Below, piece by piece: positions 9,913-21,260 of a stretch of DNA of 64,000 nucleotides. The DNA is taken from the NCBI GenBank assembly GCA_031841125.1, contig CM063109.1, positions 5,990,321 through 6,054,320 of the forward strand. Reading direction: 5' to 3'. The notes under the pieces are model-generated. The model had not been told where the DNA came from, ran no database searches, and was given only the letters and a program-made list of their open reading frames with translations. The first letter of the stretch is position 1; each line of letters starts with the position of its first letter. Source of the stretch: Acanthococcus lagerstroemiae. Lineage: Eukaryota; Arthropoda; Insecta; Hemiptera; Eriococcidae. The translations under genes were made by a program, and so were the position numbers.

Positions 9913-11429
9913 GTCCTCCCAAAAAATTTGGAAAATTGTACTAGCGGAAGAATTTTTAGCGTTGTTTTGTTACTTGTAAGCCCCCCCCCCCTCGCCTTCT
10001 AGGTCTGATATTTAAGCTTGTGTTCGAATGTCATTTTCTAGCATGGTACAATTTTCAATATTCAACTACAAGCCGACTACACCAGTCATCACCTGAACCA
10101 GTTTAACGTCAGTCACATGTCCGTAATCGGATGAAATCTCGTCGTAGGGACGCGGCTCACGATGCAATCCTAATTACACCTTAATCAAAGACGTTCGAAA
10201 TAATTATTTTCTTCAGAAAACACGAAACTGAAATAATTAGTGGTGGAATTTCGAAAAAAAAAAACTAACTGGAACTCGACTCCGACTGGCTAATAGAATG
10301 GAAGCGTAATTCCGGTATATTATTAGACCATAACTAGCGCAGTAGTAGGATAGAGCAGGAATATATGTAGAAGGTACCTGTGGAAGGGTTTCATTCTTTG
10401 TACACACACATACGTATAATATGCACATAAGATACACGTATTACATAAAAAACAAATAGAATAAAAAATAACGGCCGCTGTCTCGCTCAACGATTGTAAC
10501 GTAATTCCTTTTCTTACTTCGAACATCTTTAATATTTACACGCTCGATCTTCAACACCACGAGTTGCTACTTATACGAGAAATGCAAGAGTATCTACTTG
10601 GTTTATGGTTTCATACGTATCTTCGAATCATATAAAATTATATTATTAAAATATTACCGAGTGAGCTCGGTCGTGATGATATAGCAAAGTTGTCACGATG
10701 AGCCACTTTTTCCTTTCTACCTGCAAAATTGCGTTCGAGTTTGCGAGCATGACGTGCAGTAAGATTGCGTTTGTAGTCTATTGTCTATATGAAAATTGTT
10801 GGGGAAAAATTAAAGTTACGACAGCTGTGAAGCCCTATGAGAGAAGGGAAGGAATTCCCCCACCACTAGCATAAGGAACTTTCCTTTGCTCATCAGTTCT
10901 GTCAATTTTTGGCAGTTAGCTAAATCCCCCTTCTATCAGCTGTTTCATCCTAAAACTTTCTAGTTGGCAAAATTAGAGTAACTGCTTTTTCACTCGAGAA
11001 TATGACTTCGATACACCCCTGGTTTAGTTTTCTATGACGGCCATTAGTGAAAATTTCGACTCACTGGTTCAGCAACTGCTGATGGTGTAAACTTAATCCA
11101 GGTGCATTGAAAATTCAAGAAAGTGACAGTGAACTGTTCAAAAGAAGGTTTTGAAACTGATTATTGCTTGAGGTGACCATCTGATTCACAAAAAAAAAAA
11201 AATCCTACCCTCCGGTTTTACCTTCAAGAGGGAGTTAATACATCCGTGTGCTTAGATTTTCGCGTTTCTTTCGAATTAACACTGAACCCAAAAATTTAGG
11301 AAAATAAACAAACTAGTGAATTGTTTCAAATGCCGGTACACGGGCAAGGTAATGGGAGCAATCGCCTCTTCCAAGGAAAAATATTGTAATCAGAAATGCT
11401 GTACATACAAATAACGACGTCTTACAGTC
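9913..11429. other. Unassigned sequence
   Basis: No gene or repeat partner was recognised. C-rich runs lie near 9980-9991 and an A run near 11190-11201. The stretch around 10080-10230 has balanced composition and frequent CpG, with an ATAATTA palindrome-like block. It could be conserved non-coding DNA, but this cannot be tested here. Confidence 0.35.
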
Positions 11430-11880
11430 TCAAACGAGCTTAGTGTGGTAAAGAGTTTCAAGGAATCCTAAACAAATGTGATAGTCTTAAAGGTTGTAAA
11501 TGAGTCTTCAAGAGTCGTAGCGAGTCTTAAACAAGTTTTCGAGGATCGGAAATAAGTTTTAAAATGTTCAACGAGTCTTAAGGAAACTCAGAAAAGTCTT
11601 GCTAAACTCTGGAACAGTCTGAAATAGTAAATCGGGAAGAGTCATAAGGGTCTTGTACTAATCTTGGACGGTTGTAACGAATCTTAAAAAAGTTTAGAAA
11701 TCTCAAAGAGCATCATTGTTTTAAACAACTGGAAAACTTCTTATTAACTTGACTCAGCCTTGAAGAATCGTAAAAAGTCTTAAGCAAATCTTGAACAATT
11801 TGTGAGTTTTAGAGAAGCACTTTAAAAAGTCTCAAATAAGTCTGGAAGAGTCTGAAATGAGTATTTAAGAATCTTTTTTA
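11430..11880 (+). repeat. Degenerate short-period array, GAGTCTTAA type
   Basis: Variants of GAGTCTTAAA, AAGTCTTA and GAGTCGTA recur every ~10-21 bases throughout. The orientation is GAGTCTT on the plus strand. Related arrays in one or both orientations occur at 13690, 48396, 51870, 60250 and 61515. It is non-coding. It resembles half of the fold-back arrangement seen at 48.4-48.95 kb. Confidence 0.65.
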
Positions 11881-12189
11881 CTATATAAAAATGAATGTTT
11901 GTTTGTTGGTTTGTTCGAGGTTGCCGGGTGAACCGTAACTGCTGGGGAGTTCGTATTCGTACTTTCTGGATGTGTTCGTGTGAACCAGGAATAGGTTTTA
12001 GGCTATAAAAAATTTCGGTATCCTAATTAGGAGGGGGTCACAAAATTTTGCCACCTTCCTGGGCCCCCTAATTATTTTTTCAACTTGAACTTTTTGGAAT
12101 TGTTCACATTATGTTAAAATTTGGTCAGGAATTATTAGGGGGTTGAAAATCTGAAATTTCCAAAACGAGCTCAAAATGCCTTCTACGTA
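11881..12189. other. Unassigned; possible Helitron-like left end
   Basis: The segment opens CTATATAAAAATGAATG followed by TTTGTTTGTTGGTTTGTT, wording reminiscent of the 5' ends of some Helitrons. No 3' hairpin with CTRR was located. TTAGGGGG and CTAATTAGGAGGGGG blocks follow. The element class is uncertain. Confidence 0.2.
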
Positions 12190-13290
12190 TTGTAAGTATT
12201 TAATTGCGTAATAGAAGAAATATTTAGAAAACTGGAATCGGAAAATATGAAAATGCAGATGAATGGTGAAAGACTGAACCATACAAGATTCGCGGACGAT
12301 GTCGTACTGATGTGAGGATATAAGGATATGCTACAGGAAATGGGAGAAAAATTGACAGACGTAAGTGCAGTGGCAGATTTAGAAATGAATACAAGTAAAA
12401 CAAAACTGTTATCCAATATGGGAGGAAAATGTAAACCACAATACAAGGAAGTGAAATAGAAAAAATCTCCGAACTCGACTATTTGGGACAGATACAATCG
12501 TTTGAAGACAGAACAAATAGATAAATAACGAGAAGAATAAATAAAGCATGGGCAAGCCTCTGGACTTTAAAAAACATGACTGTATAAAGTGAATATTGAA
12601 ACAAAAGACGAAAATATTGAAAAGATGCACTCTACCAGTCCTCACTTATGGAGCCCAAACGTGAGCCCGAATGAAGAAGAAAATAAAAAGGTTAACTACT
12701 ACTGTGAGAACAGGGACGAAACTAGGGGGCATGGGAGGGCAGCTCCCTTAAGCCACCGCTGGAGTTGGGAAATTTTAGTAGATGGATTAAAAGTTGAGAA
12801 AACTCAACCAGTCAAAAAAGATTTCTCCCCCCCCCCCGTTCTTAGGTAATACAAATAAAATTGATACTTGAGAATTTTGAGTTGAGTCAGTTGCGAATTT
12901 AACAATTTTTGCCCTTGAGAAAAGACTCTTCGCTACATTCCTTAGTGAGAAGAATGGAACAAAGTATACTAGGGTGAAGAATAAAAAACAGTGAAAAACG
13001 GAAAAATAAGAGAGAAAAGGAGTATGAAAGGGGTGAGTTGGAGATCAAGAAATTAAAATGGAATTACGCGGGATATATCACACATCCAGAAGGGACACGA
13101 TAAAAGAAAATTATCAGTGAATGGGAATCTTACGACAAGGAGAGAAAGCCCAGGTACAAAATGGCGTGATGATATGAAAAAATATTACAGGAATAATATG
13201 GGGAAGAGTAGCCCAAGATTGAAAAATATGGAAAAAAGCTGGGGAAGCCTATACCCAAAGGATCTGAGTAGTTCGGTGTACGAAGCGTAT
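12190..13290 (+). pseudogene. Non-LTR retrotransposon relic (RT C-terminal half), split by a hAT MITE
   Basis: Translation in several frames shows the RT catalytic block FADDVVLM near 12291-12314 (followed by a stop). Next comes a LEMNTSKTK block near 12380, then ELDYLGQIQSFEDR near 12474, RINKAWASLWTLK near 12535 and LPVLTYGAQT near 12625. The frame is broken by the MITE at 12711-12943 and resumes at about 12949 with RRMEQSILG, then KLKWNYAGYITHPE near 13055. A GTKWRDDM-type W-x-D-D block follows near 13150. This is the usual order of the RT thumb and C-terminal tail in EN-RT LINEs. Stops and frameshifts make it non-functional. It resembles the relics at 36.9, 59.9 and 63.2 kb. Confidence 0.85.
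12711..12943 (+). mobile_element. hAT-like MITE inserted in the LINE, CAGGGACGAAACT family
   Basis: The left terminus CAGGGACGAAACTAGGGGG matches those at 32768 and 33636. The right end is eroded (ATTCCTT). Flanks TGTGAGAA (12703-12710) and AGTGAGAA (12944-12951) differ at one base. Removing the insert and one TSD restores the LINE reading frame across the join, which supports these boundaries. It contains a run of about ten C at 12828-12837. It is non-coding. Confidence 0.8.
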
Positions 13291-14721
13291 ATCTTCTATT
13301 ATACGTATTTTATCAAACTGTAGAACTAGACAAATAAAAGGCTGATATTAATTACTATCCCAAAGCTTTCAGTTTTCAGAAACCATAATCAGCATTTATA
13401 TTCTAACTATCCACTTGCATTTGTAAGAACCTTAACATCTTTGTCTGAACAACACAAATATGAAACGATAAACTGCAAATGAATCAGGACACTCCGAATG
13501 AGCGCAATGTGACTTGAAGAGCAGGTGTCCAGGAAGTCTGAACTCCCCTTGTAACTTTGTCAAATAATTTTTTTTCTCCAATCTTAGCACCCCCCCCCCC
13601 ATCTAACTCACTGAAGCCAACTCACTTTAGCCAGTTCACTTTAGCCCACGGTGTAGATGAGCCGCGAAGTGGGTTAGCTAGTTCTGTATAGTTATAAGGA
13701 GTTTTAACGAGTTTTAAATTGCTGTAAGAGCTCTAAAAGTTTTTGATCCTGTTTGGAAGAGCCATAGTCATGCCTAGAAGAGTCACAGAAAGTCACGAAA
13801 TTTTCTTGTTTACTTTATTAATTTAGTTACCATCGCGAGTGCGAAAGAAGAATCAAATAATCTAGGAGAAGGAGGTTGATAAAACCAGAAATATTCATTT
13901 GCGAACATGAATTTTTTCTCCCAAAATTGTTCCCTCTGCCCCCGCCACTGTATTACATTATACTCTCGATAAAATTATACCACGTAGTAAACATGCGCTC
14001 CAACTTTTACTCCATTGCAAATGGGGAGGAAGTTCTAAATATCCCTTTGTATTGATTTTCCAACTTTAAACTATAGGTTTTGTGGCGGGCCTTCCCCTAA
14101 GCCGACTGTTTACCCTCCCAGTACATATAAGAGCTAAGATCTTTTCTGCTTCTTTTTTTTTGGCTCTTGGATATAAAATTTGCAATATTGTCTCACGTTA
14201 CTTCCCCTTTCAGAAAACTGGTCACGCTACCGGCCTGTTTTGTGGACAGAAATATGGAATTTCGGACGTTCTTCTCTAGCCGGATTCAAAGAAGAACCAA
14301 ATACGTTCGTATCCTCGAAACTGATTTCGTGCCTTCATACCTTCTCATTCCTAGGGATCATTTTCACCCTTTACTCATTACCCCTTCGGTTATATGATCC
14401 TTGTGTTGTTTGCATTGAACTGGGTTTTGTAAAGACTTTTCATCATGAAACTTCTTGAGCTCTCATTAATTTAACAAATGAAATCAAAATATGGGGTGTA
14501 TGAACTTGGTGATAGCTAAATTGGCTATAGGTTGGCAGGTTTACTGAATTATTTTCCAATATTAATTTAACTCTGAGTTGAAATCGGAATATTCACGGGG
14601 GGGGGGGGGGTTAAGCGGATTTCGATTCTTATGTTTTCGAGGATGCTAATATTGTTTTTGACATTAATTTAACCTAAGATGACAATGCTTATAAATTTGA
14701 AATTGCGCAGCCTGTTTTGGG
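13291..14721. other. Mostly unassigned, with a weak short-repeat stretch
   Basis: Around 13600-13650 there are three copies of an AACTCACTTTAGCC-like 16-17-mer. At 13690-13795 sparse GAGTTTTAA and AGAGTCAC motifs recall the short-period arrays. CCCCGCCACTG near 13935-13946 resembles an isolated hAT terminus without a partner. A 14-base G run lies near 14597-14610. No gene was recognised. Confidence 0.35.
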
Positions 14722-14861
14722 ATTTACGAGCGCATGCGAGAGAGGCTGAAAAACGAATCTCGATCTCACTGCATTACCATTAATTGATAGTATTGGGAAG
14801 TGCAAGTTATTGATTCATTTTTCTCGGTACCACTTGACCTTTGAAGAGCGCCGGCTCGATT
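14722..14861 (+). repeat. Low-copy duplication, partner of 5634-5790
   Basis: Same blocks and order as 5634-5790, with substitutions and small gaps. The neighbourhoods of the two copies do not otherwise match, which suggests dispersed copies rather than a recent segmental duplication. Confidence 0.55.
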
Positions 14862-17149
14862 CGCACCATCCCTTCCTTCATTCAGTCTCTCAACAGTAAA
14901 GCATTTTAATTTTTGACTGAAGGCCAAATTAATGTGAAAAATATGAAAAATAGTTCCAGTGACCTTCCAAACCTGGAAAATGACTTTGCTGTTGTACTCA
15001 TTATCTCAATTCTGACTTGTTCTCTCATTCTAGTAATCTTATTCTTCAGTTAGGTCCAAAATAGTATCAGAAACGGATGCAGCAAATCTGAAAAATTATA
15101 CCCATAATTTACTTTTGTAAATCCCGACTCCTCAGACTACCCCTTTTACTTGTTCCGGACACATATCCTAATTTTCTACGAGATGCCACGCTGATACGAA
15201 AATCGACGTTGTATTTTATGCATATTTACCCCCGATCTCTAACCACTGATGTCACATATTTTTCTATCTGAGGACCAAACGGATGCCAGAAATGAGCTCA
15301 GCGATTCCGGAAATACAAGAAATGATACGTATACTGCACGTTTCATTCTTTTCGACTTCGGCTCCTCCACCCCTGTCCCAGAACCACACTTGTGAGAATA
15401 GAAGTCAAACTAATGTTAAAAACGAATTCAGTGACCGTAAAAACCTTATGTTTGATACCTGTATTATATTTTGTGACATTTGTGCCCCTGATCTTACCCT
15501 TGGTGCCACAATCCTCGAATTGGGATAAGAATGATATCAAACGTCATTATGGGGATGCTGAATGCCCCACCTCTTGTACCTTGATGTAATTTTTGTTCCC
15601 TATTAAGCTCGAAAATAATAGTGCCGTTCTGTACCATTGAAACACAGAAAATCAGATGTTCAGATGTGTGTATCCGAGGGGTGGGGACAGAGGAGAGAAG
15701 AAAATCCCAGACGTTGTTAGTTATGGTGGTAGAGAGTCAGTTGGATGCATAATTCGGGTCCATACTGTTTTTAAAATCGCGTAAAATGAGAAAGAAGCCC
15801 CAAAAATTCCTTTTCTGCCCGTAAGGACTGTGTTGAAGCGTACTGAAAAACTGGGTCAACTGTAACACCATTTTGTGACTTTTTAAGGCACTTCGAGGTA
15901 AACGTTGAACTTCCTTTTTGGAGGAAAGTCAGTGAGCTTCAATTTTTATACAACTCGTTCTACATTTATGGCCACCATCGACGAGTTTTTGTCGAAAACT
16001 GATTTTTGTCCCCTTTGATTTACAAATGAAGGCATCGTACGAGGGAGGGGACGGAGGGGGGGGGTAGGTATGGTTTCAAGATAGTATCGAGGATGATACT
16101 TGGTTGCTGTACACCAATTTTCAGTAAGCAATCATTTTTTCCCATATTATCCATTCATTCTTGGTTCTTCATTTGTCGGACTAAAAGTAATATAGACGAA
16201 TAATTTATCAGTTCCGACCTTAAAGATTTCGATCTCGATCGCGGATTGAGTCCAAATTTCCAAGCTTTTTCTCGGCAATACAGTAGTTAGGCACCAGCTG
16301 CGAAAGCTGGAATACCCAGTTTTGATCTCCGCAGTCGATACCGAGTCTAAAATTTTGGATTTGCTTCGAACGGTCTGCAGGTAACTCACGTATCCACAGT
16401 CCACCGAGAAAAGCTAATCGAATTCCGAAATTTGACGATTTTACGACCGCGTGGTACGTCTGGCTTCTAATATTCGTAGTTCTCGATCTAGCGGGCTAAA
16501 TAATTTAAAGAGCCTATAACCGCGTAATGAGTAAATGGAAGACAGGCGGATGTACCCGTAAGCCTCCCTAGTCTATTGCTGTAATGTCCGGAAATCGCGA
16601 TCTTATCCATACGTTGCTAGCGAGAGGCTTAGGTATCCAGTGCTGCTGGATCGCAATACACGACATATACAGGAAAGAAGCCTTTGTGCTTCGATGGTTT
16701 TTTTATTGCTCGAGTACCAAATACAGAAGGAAGATATTGTCGTTCCAACCCTCTGCTGTTGTGTTGTTTCTTCACTTCCCTCTCCTCTAGCGGTTACGCT
16801 TGTGTGCGTGTGTGATCTATAGAAAAACTTCGCATACATAATAGTCCCGTTTCGTATCAATGAAAACGTCTAATTTATTGAACAGTTTATGGAATTACGC
16901 TCAACTCTTATTCCTCGGCCGTGCGGGTTCGCAAAATCGTGTCGAGGATCAACGTCAGCAGGCACCTATGACGGCTTCGCCATCTTCATTTTTTGGTCCC
17001 CGGTCGTCGAGAAGTCCTCCACTATCTTGGGTGTCAGTTTTCAATCAATCAAGGGGACATGAGAGTGGCATTTCCTCAGCCCCCATTTTTGAATCGGGAC
17101 ATCAAATCAGCCCCTTCCTTTAGTGATAAATGGATGGGAGGCTGGGAAA
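14862..17149. other. Unassigned sequence
   Basis: No repeat partner or gene domain was recognised. The stretch 16200-16630 is CpG-bearing and non-repetitive, with several TCGAT-type motifs; it could hold conserved non-coding DNA. Overlapping frames at 16584-16860 on both strands are shadows of each other. A G run lies near 16058-16065. Confidence 0.35.
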
Positions 17150-18540
17150 TGGCAGCCTTATTGTCAAATTTCAAATCAAAAGTGCTCACAGCCCATTGCA
17201 CTCCGTTTGTGATCGATTGTTTCCATTATTCTTGTTTGTGCCTCCCCTGCACCCCCTCCTACAGGGTCTGCATTGTAAAACAGATTCCACTTATAAGCAT
17301 GAACATAGACGAAAATAGAGAGGGGAGCTCGGCCGGCTTAGCCCCCTCCGAAAAATATATATAAGCAAGTGAAAAAGTTTGTAGCATTATTTTGATGTTT
17401 GTTAATCCCCTGTGCGCTTCCTCTCCGAAGTTTGACTATTTGTGTTTACGAGTATGAGCCCAAGAATAGTCTCAATCGTTTGCGTTTCGTTTGTACTCGA
17501 TTGTGCTTTTATTATTTTTGTTTGTGCCCCCTCGCTTCAGTGGGAAATGGGTGGTGGACTGAAGAAATGTAGCCCTCACCTTGGATTACTGAACCAAAAA
17601 TGGTCACAATCGTTTGTGCTTCGTCTGTCTTTAATTATGCTTCCATTATTTTCATTTGTGTCTCTTCTTCACCCCTTCCCTCATGATCCATATTTTAAGA
17701 CAACTTTCGCTTTTAAATGTTAAACCAAATATGGTCTCAATCGTTCACGCTTGACTTGTGCTCTTTGTACATCCATCATTTTTATTTGCACCATCTCCCT
17801 GTTGGAGAAAATTCGTAAGGAGCTGAAGAAATGATATCCTACCCTCCGCTTTCGAATTCTGAACCCAAAATGGTTTCAATCGCTGATGCCTCCGCTATTT
17901 TTATTTGTGCCCCCCCCCCCGAGTCCATATTGTAAGATAGCTTCCACTTCCAAATTTTCTACCAGAAATGGTCTACCTTGTTTGTGCTTCGTTTGCGCTC
18001 GTTTGTGCTTTTAATTAGAAATTGGTGGCTGGGGTTGAATGAAAATAATGGAAACAAAAGCAAACACAGAAAAAACATAAATAACCACAAACAAAACGCA
18101 AATGATTGCGACCATTATGGGTTTAGAATTAAAAAGTAAGGCCACCACTTTCTCATCACCCTACCTATTTTCTACTAAGGGGATTGGGCACAAATAAAAA
18201 TAATGAAAGCATAGTCGAGCTCAGACGGAGCACAAATGATTGATGGTATTCGTGAGTCCATACTCGAAAGCTGTCTCACAGTGTGAACTCGAGGGATAGT
18301 GAAGAAGGAGGCACAAACGAACACAAATGATACTCAGACGATTGAGATCATTATTGGTTTAAAACTTGAAAGTGGAAACAGTCTTACAATATGGACCCTG
18401 GGTGAGGGGGCGAAGGGAGCCAGGCCCTAGTGGAAACACGAATGATCAGAAGCATAAACAAAACACAAACGATTGAGACTATTCGTGGGTTCATGGTCGC
18501 GAGTGAACGATGTTTTATATGGACCTAGAGGGGGGGGGGG
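17150..18540. repeat. ~135-bp diverged tandem array that reverses orientation at ~18015
   Basis: Forward units begin with GGTCTCAATCGTTTGTGCTT-like sequence near 17467, 17602, 17732, 17872 and 17970. Each continues with ATTATTTTTGTTTGTGCC, a C-rich tract and AAGACAGCTTCCACTTTTAA-like sequence. After ~18015 the complement appears: CACAAACAAAACGCAAATGA near 18087, CACAAATGATTGA near 18230, ACACAAACGATTGAGA near 18465. The array is therefore a large imperfect inverted repeat. A third block lies at 20850-21260. There is no coding sequence. Confidence 0.75.
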
Positions 18541-19477
18541 TGAATTAAGATAATTAACATGAAATAAAAATGTTTAAAAATGTAGTTCAGAGAAAAAATA
18601 CAGCATTAATAAATCATCTGTATTTTTACATTTTTATATCCTTGAATAACTTTTTTAATATTACATTAAAATTATTAATCCAAAATATTAGATAAATAAC
18701 CAAATTAGTTAATATTCTATAATAATAAGCATTCATTCATTCGTAATAATTTCCTTTATAACTATACCAATTGACGATACCGGTTTCTAAACTGCACTTA
18801 GTTCAAAAATTATTTTTTTGGGGGAAATTAATAAAAACTGTGCTACACTGTACCAGTTCATTTAAAACTTCTGTAAATAGTACAAGCGAATAGCCTAAAT
18901 TCTCTACCATACTACCAAAGACGCACAAAAATGAGAATGCAGCCTATCAAGAATTATTGAAGGAAAAGTGGTCGAAAGTCGTGGACAAAGGGTAGGTTGG
19001 CACTGGACGTGATACAAGAAAACAATAAAACGCTGCCTGCACCGGCGCTGCTCTTTGAATGCGCGTAATTCGACCATTGGGATGTTAACCTCACTTAGGT
19101 AGCGCTAGTATCATGGTATGGTGATAATGGTAAGAACAACTGATAAGAGTTGAAAGGGGATGATTTCGTGTAATCATCCCCCTTTTGTACCTTATCACCT
19201 CATTATTACCAGCAGGGATACCAACTTCAGAAACTCAGGTTAACATTCTAATCGAACGTGGAATCGAGATTCTGTAAAGTTACTTTTGTAGTGCTCGCAC
19301 TGGCCACTAGGTAGCGCTGAAAACCGCATTTTGATTATTTTTTGGACTAAGGACAGTTTGGAAACCGTATCTTCAATTGTTATTGAACCATTTAGTAATT
19401 GATTAATTCCTTTAAGAATATTATCGATAGATTTAATTTATCCGCGAATAAATAATTTAAGATTTTGATTATTAATT
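18541..19477. other. Unassigned, very AT-rich in the left half
   Basis: 18550-18760 is strongly AT-rich with ATTAATA-type words. A small imperfect inverted repeat, GGTGATAATGGTAAGAACAA with CCTTATCACCTCATTATTACC, spans about 19120-19210. No gene was recognised. Confidence 0.35.
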
Positions 19478-20164
19478 GAATCGGTTAGAACCAAAAGGGG
19501 TTAAGTCCAAAAATCGCACTTTTCAGGAATCGAAATAAACTGTTTTATTCGAAAATTTGAAAATCGTGGAATACGTCCTTCAGGGTGGTGATAGAGGGTC
19601 AGAAGAGACAACTTTTAAGCCCGGTCCTATCAAATAAAATTTTGATGGGCCGAAGCTGGGGGGCTCAAAATTTTTGGACTTAACCCCTTTTGGTTCTGAA
19701 CGATTTTTTTTTGCAGTTTTACGGCTCGAAATTGCCCCACTTTTGTAGCTAGATATAAAGGGGCACTTTAGTCTTAGTCCCATTCCAATCGAGCAAAATC
19801 CTTGTTTGTAAGAAAAAAAGTTCTGAAGCTGTACTGGAAAATTGCGATTTCGTTTTCGGAAATAGCACTTTTCAGGTATAAAAATGCAAAAAGAGGGGAG
19901 TGGGCCGGAATTTTTTATTTATTTCTATTTTTTATACTGAAATTCACCATTTTCGAACAATGTCTGGAAAAAATTCATTTTTTGAGAAAATTTTATAACA
20001 AAAGAATGAAAGAAAGCGATGTTGCCAAGAAGCCCTTTCCCAGTTGTTTCACGAAATTTCGACCACACCAGCAGATCCGCGATACTTCAATACTCCATAA
20101 TCCGTGAAAAAGGCAAACACGACAGAAGTGGACTTAACCCTTTTTGGTTCTAACCGATTCAATT
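19474..20164. mobile_element. TIR element with ~30-bp ends and an internal third copy of the terminus
   Basis: The left end GAATCGGTTAGAACCAAAAG continues GGGTTAAGTCCA. It is matched in inverse at 20133-20164 with one or two differences. A third, inverted copy lies at 19671-19707. The palindromic GATTCAATT next to the right end makes the TSD ambiguous and I could not fix one. Two internal frames of 67 and 101 residues show no domain. The internal terminus suggests a nested or partly duplicated MITE. Confidence 0.7.
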
Positions 20165-20849
20165 GTATCATTAAAACCTTCAGATCGCACACGTGGTGAA
20201 ATTCACCACCACTGCACTGTAACTCCACGCGCTGCGGCTGTTAATGAGAACTCAGCCTATGTACGTTTGGCGTTGGTGCGCCTGAAATAAAACTTCAATT
20301 TCCGCTACAGAGTTGGTTGCATACTTTCTATTTTGAAGGAGCAATTCAATTTTATTACTTCTTTTAGAATGCTGATAATAATTTCAAAAATTTTTAAATA
20401 AAAAATTCAAACAGGGTATTTTATTGTTCATACTGTTTATAACAAAATATTTTTTAGACAATATTGTCTATCTTCAATATTGAAGGCGCAAAAAATTCAT
20501 CAAAATATCAATTTTTGTAATATTAATAGATGTATGGCCCCTTCAATTTTGAGAATAGGCAATTATTTTGATGATTTTTTATATTTCTGTAAATGAAGTA
20601 ACATGCTGAGGCAAGTTTCCCCCATTTAGAAATATCGCAGAATTTTTATATGAAAACTATAATTATTATTGTGTGTGATTTAAGGGTTGATATTTATGAT
20701 AATCAGAATAATTGTAATAATAATGATATTCGTACAGGATGAATAATATATTCCCCACTTTCAATTTAAAATAATATTTATATAAATCTTTTTAATTTTA
20801 TTTTCTCGTTACACTTACGATTACTATCATCTATGTTGAAGGGGAAGGC
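20165..20849. other. Unassigned AT-rich sequence
   Basis: Long runs rich in ATAATAAT and AATTTTT words, especially 20340-20800. No repeat partner or gene was recognised. Confidence 0.4.
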
Positions 20850-21260
20850 ACTAACGATTGCAATGGTGGGTTCAAATTTTAAGAGTGGTTGGGCTACCAT
20901 TTCCTCAGTCTTCCTCGAGTTCACACTTGAGGGAGAGAGCACAAACTAAAATAGTAGAAGCACAAACGGGCCCAAACGAAAGACAAACAACTGATACCAT
21001 TTTTGGTTCAAAATACAGAAGCGAAAGATGCTTGACAGTATTACTGAGGGGATGGGGCGAAGGGGGGGGGGGTACAAACGAAAATAATAGAAGCACAAGC
21101 AAGCATAAGCGAAAAACAAACGATTAAGACCATTTTTCGTTCAAACATCAGACGTGGGGCTCCCATTTCCCATTAAAGAGAGGAGGTACAAACGAAAACA
21201 ATGAAAGCACAATCGAGCACAAACGAAGGCCGTGCAAATGAGGATAATTTACTGTCCAAA
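20850..21260 (-). repeat. Further block of the ~135-bp array, inverted orientation
   Basis: Three units carry AAACGAAAATAATAGAAGCA-like sequence followed by CACAAACGAAAGACAAACAA and GACCATTTTTGGTTCAAA. This is the complement of the forward units at 17.2-18.0 kb and matches 18020-18540. A G run lies near 21062-21071. Confidence 0.7.

Noticed and set aside
19580..20107. Frames of 67 and 101 residues as a transposase
   Set aside because: They are too short, on opposite strands, have no DDE-type or zinc-finger pattern, and lie in a MITE-like element.
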